From positions 1 through 45,849 of the forward strand of contig SHYB01000016.1 in NCBI GenBank assembly GCA_009693015.1: DNA of 45,849 bases. The letters are read 5' to 3'. Source of the DNA: Dehalococcoidia bacterium (lineage in GTDB: Bacteria; Chloroflexota; Dehalococcoidia; SHYB01). Of this stretch, positions 7,827 through 14,881 are shown piece by piece (positions within the stretch are counted from its first letter, which is position 1; every line of letters starts with the position of its first letter). The notes below the pieces were generated by a model. It saw nothing but the letters and a program-made list of their open reading frames with translations. It had not been told where the DNA came from and made no database searches. Both the position numbers and the translations under genes were made by a program.

Positions 7827-8057
7827 ATGACCACGCCCCAGAAGAAACCCCTCTCTCCCGAAGCCGCGCTGGAGATGATCCGCATCGCCGGCTTTGACGT
7901 GACGCCGGAGCAGTTGGCGCGGCTCAGCGTTGACCTCGACTCCATGGCCCGCAACGTCGCCCGTCTGGAAGAGGTGGACGTCAGCGTGGTAGAGCCTGCC
8001 GTCATCTTCCGCGTACCGCAACAGCCCGAGCGGGCCAGAAGGAAGCGCGGCGCGTAA
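7827..8057 (+). CDS. GatC/AtzG-like small subunit paired with an amidase
   Basis: A 76-aa protein with the GatC-type pattern: an N-terminal helix (SPEAALEMIRIAGFDVTPEQLARL), a second helix, then LEEVDVSVVEPAVIFRVP, which resembles the extended loop by which GatC wraps GatA. The start at 7827 has a good ribosome binding site (TAAGGAG). Its stop overlaps the start of the downstream amidase by one base (TAATG), so the two are translationally coupled. In GatCAB the C subunit stabilises the amidase; in AtzG/AtzE a GatC-like protein does the same for a non-tRNA amidase. No gatB is adjacent, so a dedicated amidase partner is more likely than tRNA amidation. Confidence 0.75.
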   Translation: MTTPQKKPLSPEAALEMIRIAGFDVTPEQLARLSVDLDSMARNVARLEEVDVSVVEPAVIFRVPQQPERARRKRGA

Positions 8058-9454
8058 TGCCCTCCGTCCCCCTTCACTACGCCAGCCTGGAAGAGGTCTC
8101 GCGGCGCATCCGGCGCAAGGAGGTCTCCTCCGCTGAGGTCACGTCGCTGGTGCTGGGCCGCATCCGCGAGCACAACGGCAGGCTCAACGCTTTCCTTGAG
8201 CTATTCGAGGATGAGGCGATGGCCTCCGCGCGCCGCGCCGACCGCGCCCTGGCGCGGGGCAAGAGCCTTGGCCCGCTGCACGGCGTCCCTATTTCGCTCA
8301 AGGACCTGTTCGATGTGAAGGGCAAGCGCACCAGCGCCGCCTCCCGCACCACCGAAGGCCATATCGCCGCTAGCGACTCCGCCGTGACGGAGCGGCTCGT
8401 GCGCGCGGGCGCGATCATCATCGGCAAGGCGAACATGTCCGAGTTTGCTTGCGGGCGCATCTATTCTGGGTACGGCCCGCTGCCCAATCCGCATGACCTC
8501 GGAAAATTCGCTGGCGGCTCAAGCTCCGGCTCCGGCACGAGCATCGCCGCGGGCATGGGCTACGCCTCCCTGGGCAGCGATACGGGCGGCTCCATCCGCC
8601 TGCCCGCCGCCTTCTCCGGCACGGTGGGCCTCAAGCCCACCTACGGGCGCGTCAGCCGCCGCGGCGTCTTCAGCCTATCCTGGTCGCTCGACCACGCCGG
8701 GCCGCTTGCCCGCACCGCGCGCGATGCCGCCATCGTGCTCCAGGCCATCGCTGGCCACGATCCCGCCGACCCCGCATCCAGCACCGCGCCTGTCCCCAAC
8801 TATCTGCGTGGCCTGCCCAAAGACTTGCGTGGCGTGACCATCGGCATCCCATGGGAGACCTACTACGACACCCTCGATCCCGAGGTGGAGCAAGCGATGC
8901 AAGAGGCCCATCGCCAGCTGCGGCGCCTGGGCGTGCGCCTCAAGCGAGTGAGCATACCGCATGCCGCCTACGGCCTCACGGCAACCATCGCTATCATGAT
9001 GGCGGAAGCCGCCGCTTTTCACGCCCCTCGCCTGCGCGGGCGCTTCCACCTGCTTACCGGCTACGTTGCCAGCCGCCTGCTGGAGGGCGCGCTCACCCCC
9101 GCCGTCCACTACATCCGCGCCCAGCGCATCCGCACGTTGCTCTGCCGGGAGACGCAGCAGGCCCTCGCCGGCATGGATGCCCTGCTCCTGCCCACCGTCC
9201 CCATCTCCGCCCACTCCCTCGATCCCAGCGTCGCCAGCCCGCAGTTCCTTGCCACCATAGGGCGCAACACCAGCATCGGCAACCTCACCGGCCTGCCTGC
9301 GCTCTCCGTGCCGTGCGGCTTCACTCGAGGCGGCCTGCCCATCGGCATGCAACTGCTGGGCCGCGGCTTCGGCGAACGCACGCTGATCGCCATCGCTGCC
9401 GCCTACCAGCAGGCCACGGACTTTCACCAGCGACGCCCCGCCCTCTTCCCCTAG
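8057..9454 (+). CDS. Amidase signature family hydrolase
   Basis: A 465-aa amidase signature enzyme with the Ser-cisSer-Lys triad: K82 (PISLKDLFDVKG), S155 in FAGGSSSGSG and nucleophile S179 in SDTGGSIRLPA. It hydrolyses a carboxamide to acid and ammonia in the cytoplasm; no signal peptide is present. It overlaps the GatC-like gene by one base. GatA paralogues in Glu-tRNA amidotransferase look similar, but the absence of gatB and the generic C-terminal half favour a catabolic or biosynthetic amidase complex of the AtzE-AtzG type. The substrate is unknown. Confidence 0.88.
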   Translation: MPSVPLHYASLEEVSRRIRRKEVSSAEVTSLVLGRIREHNGRLNAFLELFEDEAMASARRADRALARGKSLGPLHGVPISLKDLFDVKGKRTSAASRTTEGHIAASDSAVTERLVRAGAIIIGKANMSEFACGRIYSGYGPLPNPHDLGKFAGGSSSGSGTSIAAGMGYASLGSDTGGSIRLPAAFSGTVGLKPTYGRVSRRGVFSLSWSLDHAGPLARTARDAAIVLQAIAGHDPADPASSTAPVPNYLRGLPKDLRGVTIGIPWETYYDTLDPEVEQAMQEAHRQLRRLGVRLKRVSIPHAAYGLTATIAIMMAEAAAFHAPRLRGRFHLLTGYVASRLLEGALTPAVHYIRAQRIRTLLCRETQQALAGMDALLLPTVPISAHSLDPSVASPQFLATIGRNTSIGNLTGLPALSVPCGFTRGGLPIGMQLLGRGFGERTLIAIAAAYQQATDFHQRRPALFP

Positions 9455-9599
9455 GCCGCCCGCTTTTCGACGTGGCGCGATCTGATAGCGTCGCCGCTCT
9501 TTCTTCTTGCTAGCTGCTTTACCGTGACATTCACTTGCGTTCTGCGCGTGGAGATAGTACGCTTGTTCTAAATCTACATTCCATATGCATGTCAGGGCC

Positions 9600-9639
9600 C
9601 ACCGAAAGTACGGCCCCCAAGGTCTCACCGAGAGTACGG
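9600..9639. repeat. Two 14-bp direct repeats upstream of a small regulator-like gene
   Basis: CACCGAAAGTACGG (9600-9613) and CACCGAGAGTACGG (9626-9639) differ at one base and are 26 nt apart start to start. They lie in the 210-nt AT-richer gap after the amidase and 25 nt before the GTG at 9665, so they may be an operator for the downstream pair. No other gene is seen in 9455-9664. Confidence 0.5.
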
Positions 9640-9664
9640 ATTGTATACGGCAAAGGGGGTTGCG

Positions 9665-10009
9665 GTGAATCCTGCCCAAGGATCAGATCACGCGACGATG
9701 GCTGGCCTCCAGGCTATCCAATCGTTGATCGCTCAGTATCAGGATTGTCCCAAATGTGATGGGCAGTACAGCCGCGAAGGCTGGCTGTGCCACTGCTACC
9801 AGTGCTGTTTCGAATGGGACCTGCGCGATGCGCTGGCAGACGTGCTCCATCGCGCCAGCCGCAAGCACTATGGGTCGCGGCCAGTCGCCCCCGTCCTGCC
9901 GGACCCGTGGGGTGCTCCGCTGCCGTCTGTCCCTGGTGAGAGATGGCCGGAGACGCCGCCCTGCGCCGCTTCCGGAGGCGACGGCGCTCCGTTGCCCGTC
10001 GCCGGGTAG
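9665..10009 (+). CDS. Small cysteine-rich protein (putative zinc binding), 114 aa
   Basis: I do not recognise this family. The central part has CPKCDGQYSREGWLCHCYQCC: a CxxC pair, about ten residues, then a CxCxxCC cluster, which suggests a zinc-ribbon-like fold. A helix follows (WDLRDALADVLHRASRK), then a proline-rich C-terminus. GTG 9665 is chosen because AAAGGGGG (9651-9658) precedes it at a suitable distance; ATG 9698 is an alternative. It ends 12 nt before the broken HTH gene at 10022, so the two probably form one unit, and it lies just downstream of paired 14-bp repeats. The look is of a phage- or mobile-element regulator pair. Confidence 0.55.
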   Translation: MNPAQGSDHATMAGLQAIQSLIAQYQDCPKCDGQYSREGWLCHCYQCCFEWDLRDALADVLHRASRKHYGSRPVAPVLPDPWGAPLPSVPGERWPETPPCAASGGDGAPLPVAG

Positions 10010-10021
10010 CGCAGCCACGCC

Positions 10022-10414
10022 ATGGAAATCATCGGTGCCCAGCGCGGCCTGTCCCTGCGCGAGCGAATGTGGTTGCTTAAGCAACTATTGCGCTCCTACT
10101 ACCGCGATCCCGAACGGGTCTACCGCCTCAACTCCCGCGAGGCGACGGACACGGGACGGGAGTATACCGACGAAGCGATTGATATGGGCGAGTTTGTCTG
10201 CGCGCTGGGGTAATGCACGGCGCGGCAGCAGCAGGCACTGGCGTTGTGGCTCGGCCCCAAGGCCGTGCCGCCGCAACAGGTGGCGCACCAGCTTGGGGTC
10301 AGCGTCATCACCGTGAAGCGGGATACAGCGCAGGCGCTCAAGTGCATGGAGGCGCAGATATGGGAGGAACGGGAGCATGATGGCGAAGATGAGGAGAACG
10401 CATCAGCCGCATGA
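10022..10414 (+). pseudogene. Sigma-70 region 4-like HTH protein, interrupted by TAA
   Basis: From ATG 10022 the frame reads a helical N-terminal part (LSLRERMWLLKQLLRSYYRD) to TAA at 10211-10213. In the same frame it continues with TARQQQALALW, then VAHQLGVSVITVKRDTAQAL, a sigma region 4-type helix-turn-helix, ending at TGA 10412-10414. Without the stop the protein would be 130 aa, with an acidic tail. The in-frame continuation of a recognisable HTH argues that one mutation broke the gene. It lies 12 nt after the Cys-rich gene and its stop is 4 bp from the stop of the convergent phosphodiesterase. It resembles small phage-type transcription regulators. Confidence 0.65.
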
Positions 10415-10418
10415 CGCC

Positions 10419-11153
10419 CTACCTGCCCTGCGCCAGCCGTTCGATGAGGTACGCAGGCAAGCTTGCCTGCCGCATCAGCGTCTGCGTCGCCGCCACGTCA
10501 TAGGCGACGCGCCGGAACTCGATTGCCGACGCAGGCGCGTCTTCGTAGATGGCGTATGCCGCGCGGGGGTCGCCGTCGCGGGGCTGGCCCACGCTGCCTG
10601 GATTGACGATGCACCTGCCCGTCAGCGGCACGCGCCTGCCCGCCTGCCCCGCCAGCAGTCGAAGCGGCGTCCCGTGCGGCGGCTCGCAGCACAAAAGTGG
10701 CAGGTGCGAATGCCCCAGGAAGCACACGTTACCGGCGAATGCAGCAAAGCTTGCGGCGGCGATATATGGCGACACGACGTACTCCCAGACCGGATCGCGC
10801 GGGCTGCCGTGAGCCAGCGTCACGCCATCGAAATCTTGGCGCGACGCAAGGCTGGAGAGATAGGCGCGGGCCTCTTCCTCCAGCACGCCGGCCGTCCAGC
10901 GATTGGCTGCCGCGGCGTGGACGTTGAAGTCGTCCAGCGGCACTGCGCCCAGCACGCCCAGGTCGTGATTGCCCGCGAGGCACCGCGCCGCCTTCGTCTG
11001 CATCAGCGCCACGCACTGGTTGGGCAGCGGCCCGTAACCCACCAGATCACCCAGGCACCAAAGCTCGTCGTAGCCCTCGCGGGCGGCGTCCTCTAGCACC
11101 GCTTGCAGCGCGGCTAGGTTGCTGTGGATGTCCGATACGATGACGGCGCGCAT
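10419..11153 (-). CDS. Metallophosphoesterase (YfcE/MJ0936-like phosphodiesterase)
   Basis: A 244-aa calcineurin-like phosphoesterase. All metal-site motifs are present: SDIHSN near the N-terminus, GDLVGYG, GNHD, HGSP (in LAHGSPRDP) and GHSHLP. It is a soluble dinuclear metal phosphodiesterase or phosphatase; proteins of this group act on cyclic nucleotides or model phosphodiesters. The start at 11153 begins exactly at the family N-terminus MRAVIVSDIHSN. A TATACT -10 box ends 7 nt before the ATG, so the mRNA is probably leaderless. The promoter overlaps that of the divergent tsaE gene. Confidence 0.9.
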   Translation of the reverse strand: MRAVIVSDIHSNLAALQAVLEDAAREGYDELWCLGDLVGYGPLPNQCVALMQTKAARCLAGNHDLGVLGAVPLDDFNVHAAAANRWTAGVLEEEARAYLSSLASRQDFDGVTLAHGSPRDPVWEYVVSPYIAAASFAAFAGNVCFLGHSHLPLLCCEPPHGTPLRLLAGQAGRRVPLTGRCIVNPGSVGQPRDGDPRAAYAIYEDAPASAIEFRRVAYDVAATQTLMRQASLPAYLIERLAQGR

Positions 11154-11168
11154 CTCCACCAGTATAAT
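11140..11168. promoter_or_regulatory. Overlapping divergent promoters for tsaE (+) and the phosphodiesterase (-)
   Basis: On the plus strand ATGACG (11140-11145), a 17-nt spacer and TATAAT (11163-11168) form a promoter for tsaE. On the minus strand TATACT occupies 11166-11161, overlapping the same bases, and points to the phosphodiesterase ATG at 11153. The two -10 boxes share the near-symmetric AGTATAAT core. Confidence 0.6.
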
Positions 11169-11212
11169 TCCATGCATAAGGCACAAGCGCAGGAGACGGC
11201 TTCGCTGGGCAT

Positions 11213-11695
11213 ATGCCACAGGAATGGGAGACAGAGACGGCGTCGGCGGAGGAGACGCAGCGCGTGGGGCGGCTGCTCGGCGAGCTCTGTGCCGGCGGGG
11301 AGGTGCTGCTGCTGACCGGCGGGCTGGGGTCGGGAAAGACGTGCTTTGTCCAAGGGCTCGCCTATGGCCTGGGCGTCCACGAGTATGTGCACAGCCCCAC
11401 ATTCGTCATGGTCAACGAATATCGCGGCAGGCTCACGCTGTACCACATGGACCTGTACCGCGTGACATCCGTGGCGGAGACAATTGACCTGGGCCTGGAG
11501 GATTACTTGCGGAGCAACGCCGTGTGCGCCATCGAATGGGCCGATCAGGCGCTGGCCGCCTTTCCCGCGCAGCACCTGCTCCTGCGCTTCACTGATCTTG
11601 GCGGCGACCGGCGCGGCCTGCGCCTGGAGTCCGCCGGCGCGCGCCACGATGCGCTGCTCCAGCGTCTCAGCGCCGCCGCGGTGCAGGCAAGCTAG
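11213..11695 (+). CDS. tsaE: tRNA t6A biosynthesis ATPase TsaE
   Basis: A 160-aa P-loop protein. TsaE works with TsaB and TsaD to place threonylcarbamoyl on A37 of ANN-decoding tRNAs. Visible are the Walker A GGLGSGKT (36-43), the family motif SPTFVMVNEY, LYHMDLYR (switch region) and IEWAD near the C-terminal part. The length is normal for the family. It is followed 13 nt later by tsaB, its pathway partner, and then by ndk. A sigma-70-like promoter is seen at 11140-11168. Confidence 0.95.
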   Translation: MPQEWETETASAEETQRVGRLLGELCAGGEVLLLTGGLGSGKTCFVQGLAYGLGVHEYVHSPTFVMVNEYRGRLTLYHMDLYRVTSVAETIDLGLEDYLRSNAVCAIEWADQALAAFPAQHLLLRFTDLGGDRRGLRLESAGARHDALLQRLSAAAVQAS

Positions 11696-11708
11696 GCAAC
11701 GCACTCAT

Positions 11709-12431
11709 ATGGAACTTTCGATTGACACATCCACCGCTACGGCAGGCGCCGCGCTGACCGATCGCGGCGTGCTGGTGGCGGAGACCATCTGGCATGCGGG
11801 CTACAACCACACCACGCAACTCTACCCTGTGCTGGAAGCGTTGCTGCGTCTGGGCGGCGTGGGCATGGAGCGAATTACTAGCGTCATCGTCGCCAAGGGG
11901 CCGGGGACGTTCAGCGGCCTGCGCGTGGGGTTGAGCGCCGCCAAGGGCATCGCCCTCAGCCGGGGCATTCCCCTCGCCGCGGTGAGCACGCTCGCCGTGG
12001 AGGCCTATCCCCACATGGGCAGCCTCTCGCTCATCCGGCCCATTCTCGATGCTGGGCGCGGCGAGCTGGCGGTCGGCGCGTTTCGCGCGCAAGAGGGCGA
12101 GCTGGTGGAAGTCGTGCCGCCCGCCATCGTCACGCTGGACCAGTTGTGTGATTCGCTTCGCGGGCCGACGCTGTTCTGCGGCGAGCATCTGCCTGCCATT
12201 GCCGGCGATCTCGCCAAGCGCCTGGGCCCGCCCGGCGCCATGGCGCCCCCGGCGGCGCTGGTGCGCCGCCCCGCGTACCTTGCCGCGCTAGGCTGGCAGC
12301 GTCTGGTGCGCGGGCAGACGGAAGACATCGCCGCACTCGAGCCGGTCTATCTGCGCGGCCCATCCATCACCAAGCCCCGCGATCTGGCGCCGGTGGCCCT
12401 GGGTCTGCCGCCATCGCCGGGGAAACGCTGA
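11709..12431 (+). CDS. tsaB: tRNA t6A biosynthesis protein TsaB
   Basis: A 240-aa ASKHA-fold protein, the non-catalytic partner of TsaD. The N-terminus MELSIDTSTATAGAALTD carries the phosphate-1 loop, and VIVAKGPGTFSGLRVGLSAAKG is the TsaB signature. ATG 11709 matches the family start. It sits directly after tsaE, so two of the three t6A-complex genes are in one operon; tsaD is not in the window. The C-terminal region (LEPVYLRGPSIT) is the usual TsaB tail, extended by about 20 residues. Confidence 0.95.
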   Translation: MELSIDTSTATAGAALTDRGVLVAETIWHAGYNHTTQLYPVLEALLRLGGVGMERITSVIVAKGPGTFSGLRVGLSAAKGIALSRGIPLAAVSTLAVEAYPHMGSLSLIRPILDAGRGELAVGAFRAQEGELVEVVPPAIVTLDQLCDSLRGPTLFCGEHLPAIAGDLAKRLGPPGAMAPPAALVRRPAYLAALGWQRLVRGQTEDIAALEPVYLRGPSITKPRDLAPVALGLPPSPGKR

Positions 12432-12456
12432 TAGCAAAACGCAGGGAGGAACTATC

Positions 12457-12915
12457 GTGACGAAGTCGCAACGGACATTGGTGCTGCTCAAGCCGGATGC
12501 GGTGCAACGCGGGCTGGCGGGGGCTACGCTGCAGCGGTTCGAGCAAGCCGGCCTGAAGATCGCCGGCATGAAGCTGATGAAGATTGACGAGGCGCTGGCG
12601 CGGAAGCACTATGCCGCCCACGTGAGCAAGCCGTTTTTCCCCGGTCTGCTTGCATTCATCACCTCCAGCCCCGTGGTGGCGCTGGTGCTGGAAGGCCCGC
12701 GCGCCGTGGACCTGGCGCGCAAGATCATGGGCGAGACTGACCCGGTGAAGGCCACGCCCGGCAGCATCCGGGGCGACTATGGCCTGTCCATCGGCATGAA
12801 CCTCGTGCACGGGTCGGACGCGCCGGAGACGGCGGAGCATGAGGTGGCGCTGTTCTTCAAGCCAGGCGAGCTGGTGGACTACAGCCGCGACCTGGACAAG
12901 TGGATCATCGAATAG
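12457..12915 (+). CDS. ndk: Nucleoside diphosphate kinase
   Basis: A 152-aa NDK that transfers the gamma-phosphate from ATP to NDPs through a phospho-histidine. The nucleophile is H118 in NLVHGSDAPE; the nucleotide-binding N-terminus RTLVLLKPDAVQRGL and the SIRGDYGL segment are intact. The start is GTG 12457 with a strong ribosome binding site (GGGAGGAA). It is the last gene of the tsaE-tsaB-ndk unit and is followed by a perfect 12-bp hairpin. Confidence 0.97.
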   Translation: MTKSQRTLVLLKPDAVQRGLAGATLQRFEQAGLKIAGMKLMKIDEALARKHYAAHVSKPFFPGLLAFITSSPVVALVLEGPRAVDLARKIMGETDPVKATPGSIRGDYGLSIGMNLVHGSDAPETAEHEVALFFKPGELVDYSRDLDKWIIE

Positions 12916-12920
12916 CGCGA

Positions 12921-12956
12921 CGCAGCCCGCCCTGCTGCATAGTGGGGCGGGCTGCG
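12921..12956. terminator. Hairpin between ndk and the convergent DUF4349 gene
   Basis: CGCAGCCCGCCC (12921-12932) pairs perfectly with GGGCGGGCTGCG (12945-12956) across a 12-nt loop. There is no clear T-run, but the position between converging genes fits a bidirectional terminator. Confidence 0.7.
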
Positions 12957-12975
12957 GTAATCCTGTCGTGTTGCG

Positions 12976-14175
12976 TTAGCTGCCTGCGCTTGGCGGAGTC
13001 ACGGTGCGCCGCTGCGACCGCTGGTAGACCATCACGGCGCCAGCGAGCAGCATGAGCCCCAGGGCGATGGGCAGGCCGATGGACAGCGCCAGCGCCCACG
13101 CGGGAAACGGCGCCGGTTCTTGCGCGATGGATAGGCTGACCACGGCAGTGGGGCGCTCTGCCTTCACGTCCGCGCCCGGCTCCGGCGCCTTGCCTTCGTC
13201 GACGCTCTGACGGGTCATCTTGCCCAGCCCCCGCACCTCACTCACGGCGGTGATGAAGCTGCCGGGGAGGACGCGGAAGGCCGCGTAGACCACCGATTGG
13301 CCGCCTTCGGTGCTCACGCTATAGCTATCCATGACGCCGTTGTGACGCAGGACGATCGCTTTTAGTTTCGCGCCGGCGCCTTCCGGGTTGCGGGTCTTGA
13401 TCTCCATATCGGCGCGCGGCGGCCTGCCGGCATCTGCGGGAGAGAGGGGCTTGTTCAGTCTCACGGTGATTGTCGCCAGGTCCACGCGCCGCGCCAGGAA
13501 GTTCAACTGCCCCTGGTACCGCTCGATCTCCGCGCGGATGCGGGCGATTTCGCGCTCCAGGGTGAGGACATCGCTGACGGCACTCACGCGTTCCATGAGC
13601 CGGAGCAGGCTGGTCTCTTGCGTCTGGGCGCTCTTCAGCCGCGCTTGCAGGTCAATGAACTGGTCGGTGACATCCGTGCTGCCCACGGCGCGGTTGGTGA
13701 TTTTGCCCACGGCGCCCAGGTGGTCCAGGGCTTCGAAGAAGCGCGGTTGGGGTACGCGCACCGTCATGGTGGCGGTTACGGCAGCGTTGGCGGTGGAGCT
13801 GGTGAGCTGTTCCACAAAGCCGCCCAGGCCTTCCGCCGCCGCCCGCACCTTGGCGATGGAGGCTTCCACGTCCTCCACCTCAATGCTGATGGATGCCACG
13901 GCAATAACCATGCGGCCGGCAATCGCCAGGTTTGGTATGCCGGGAGCGGGCTGGGGCGCTGCCTGTGAGGCGTCGCCACGGACCCCGGTCATGCCCTGCG
14001 GGCCCGCTGGAGCAGCGGGGCGGCCCGTGGGGAAGGGCGCGGCGGTGGCGGCGGCCGCCCCGCCGAAGGAGTCCCGGTTCTCCGTGGAGGAAGACGCACT
14101 CGGCGAGTCGTTCCCGCCGCACGCCACGACCAAGAGGGAGACAAGAAGAGCGGTTGCCAGCAAGAGTCGTTTCAT
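12976..14175 (-). CDS. DUF4349 domain lipoprotein with C-terminal membrane helix
   Basis: A 399-aa exported lipoprotein. The N-terminus is a lipoprotein signal peptide (MKRLLLATALLVSLLVVACGG), with the lipobox cysteine at residue 19. A low-complexity Ser/Ala/Pro linker follows, then a DUF4349 domain with a long coiled-coil hairpin (about residues 150-240), a second globular half, and a hydrophobic segment near the C-terminus (AWALALSIGLPIALGLMLLAGAVMVY) followed by a basic tail. It would thus be anchored at both ends on the outer face of the membrane. DUF4349 proteins are widespread and uncharacterised. The ribosome binding site is GGAGGG. It is convergent with ndk. Confidence 0.88.
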   Translation of the reverse strand: MKRLLLATALLVSLLVVACGGNDSPSASSSTENRDSFGGAAAATAAPFPTGRPAAPAGPQGMTGVRGDASQAAPQPAPGIPNLAIAGRMVIAVASISIEVEDVEASIAKVRAAAEGLGGFVEQLTSSTANAAVTATMTVRVPQPRFFEALDHLGAVGKITNRAVGSTDVTDQFIDLQARLKSAQTQETSLLRLMERVSAVSDVLTLEREIARIRAEIERYQGQLNFLARRVDLATITVRLNKPLSPADAGRPPRADMEIKTRNPEGAGAKLKAIVLRHNGVMDSYSVSTEGGQSVVYAAFRVLPGSFITAVSEVRGLGKMTRQSVDEGKAPEPGADVKAERPTAVVSLSIAQEPAPFPAWALALSIGLPIALGLMLLAGAVMVYQRSQRRTVTPPSAGS

Positions 14176-14242
14176 GGAGCCCTCCGCATGAGTGGTTGCT
14201 CATAAGACGGGCCCATGCGGGAGAATGTTCCCGTGGGTAGCG

Positions 14243-14626
14243 CTACTGAATACGGACGACCTGCGCCGCCTTGGCCCACGCCCGCTCAAGATCGTAGTAG
14301 GCGCGTTGCTGCGGACTGAAGATGTGCACGATGAGGTAGCCGTAGTCCAACAACATCCAGCCGCTGGCGTCCGTGCCCTCGGTGTGATGCGCGCCGCCGC
14401 CGCGATCATCCAGCGCCTTTTCCACGGCACCGGCCACAGTGTTCATCTGGCGCGGGTTGTCCGCAGTGCATACCACAAAGTACTCGGCAAAGGCCTCAAG
14501 GCTGCGCAGGTCGAGGAGCAAAATGTCTTCCGCCTGCTTATCGGCGACGGCTTCGACGGCGGCGCGAGCGGCCTCTAATGGTTCCAGTGGGCGCACCTGC
14601 TTGCGTGAGAGGGCGGGCAGGCGCAT
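14243..14626 (-). CDS. rsfS: Ribosome silencing factor RsfS
   Basis: A 127-aa RsfS/YbeB/Iojap protein. It binds ribosomal protein uL14 and blocks 50S-30S joining when nutrients are short. Family landmarks are ADKQAEDILLLDLR, FAEYFVVCTADNPRQ and the C-terminal signature LDYGYLIVHIFSPQQRAYYDLERAW. The length is normal. A promoter TTGACC-18-TACAAT (14690-14661, minus strand) lies 34 nt upstream. It is not linked here to nadD, its usual neighbour. Confidence 0.95.
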   Translation of the reverse strand: MRLPALSRKQVRPLEPLEAARAAVEAVADKQAEDILLLDLRSLEAFAEYFVVCTADNPRQMNTVAGAVEKALDDRGGGAHHTEGTDASGWMLLDYGYLIVHIFSPQQRAYYDLERAWAKAAQVVRIQ

Positions 14627-14660
14627 TGGGTCTGCCCAGGGTTCTTAGGATCGCAGGGGC

Positions 14661-14690
14661 ATTGTATGGGTGCAGTCGTGTCAGGGTCAA
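14661..14690 (-). promoter_or_regulatory. Promoter of rsfS
   Basis: On the minus strand TTGACC (14690-14685), an 18-nt spacer and TACAAT (14666-14661). The predicted transcript start is near 14654. The rest of the 14627-14850 gap holds no recognised gene. Confidence 0.6.
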
Positions 14691-14850
14691 CGCCGCGTGT
14701 GGCGTTGCGGCGAAGGCTTGTGGAGGGTGGCAACGGTTTGCGGGGCTACTTCTGGAGATGCTATGCTGGCTTGTGAGCTTTCCGAAAGATGAGCGCCCCG
14801 GCGCGGATGCGCCGCTGGCCGCGCTGCTGCTGCACTAGGAAAGGGCTGCG

Positions 14851-14881
14851 TTAGATGCCAGGTGAATTAGATGCCAGGTGA
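14851..14881 (+). repeat. 15-bp tandem duplication spanning the mnmA start codon
   Basis: TTAGATGCCAGGTGA occurs at 14851-14865 and again at 14867-14881. The second copy contains the mnmA ATG (14871). The first copy supplies AGGTGA, a perfect match to the 16S anti-Shine-Dalgarno, 5 nt upstream of that ATG. The first ATG (14855) opens an 8-codon frame (MPGELDAR) that stops at 14881, overlapping the mnmA start. Confidence 0.85.

Noticed and set aside
8057-9454. Calling the amidase GatA of Glu-tRNA amidotransferase
   Set aside because: gatB is not adjacent and the C-terminal half is generic; an AtzE-like amidase with a GatC-like partner fits better. It remains possible.
144-10213. Recoding of TAG (for example pyrrolysine or Gln) to explain the in-frame stops
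   Set aside because: TAG ends many intact genes here (higA, amidase, tsaE, ndk, yraN, HNH, prfB), one of the breaks is TAA, and no suppressor tRNA is visible.
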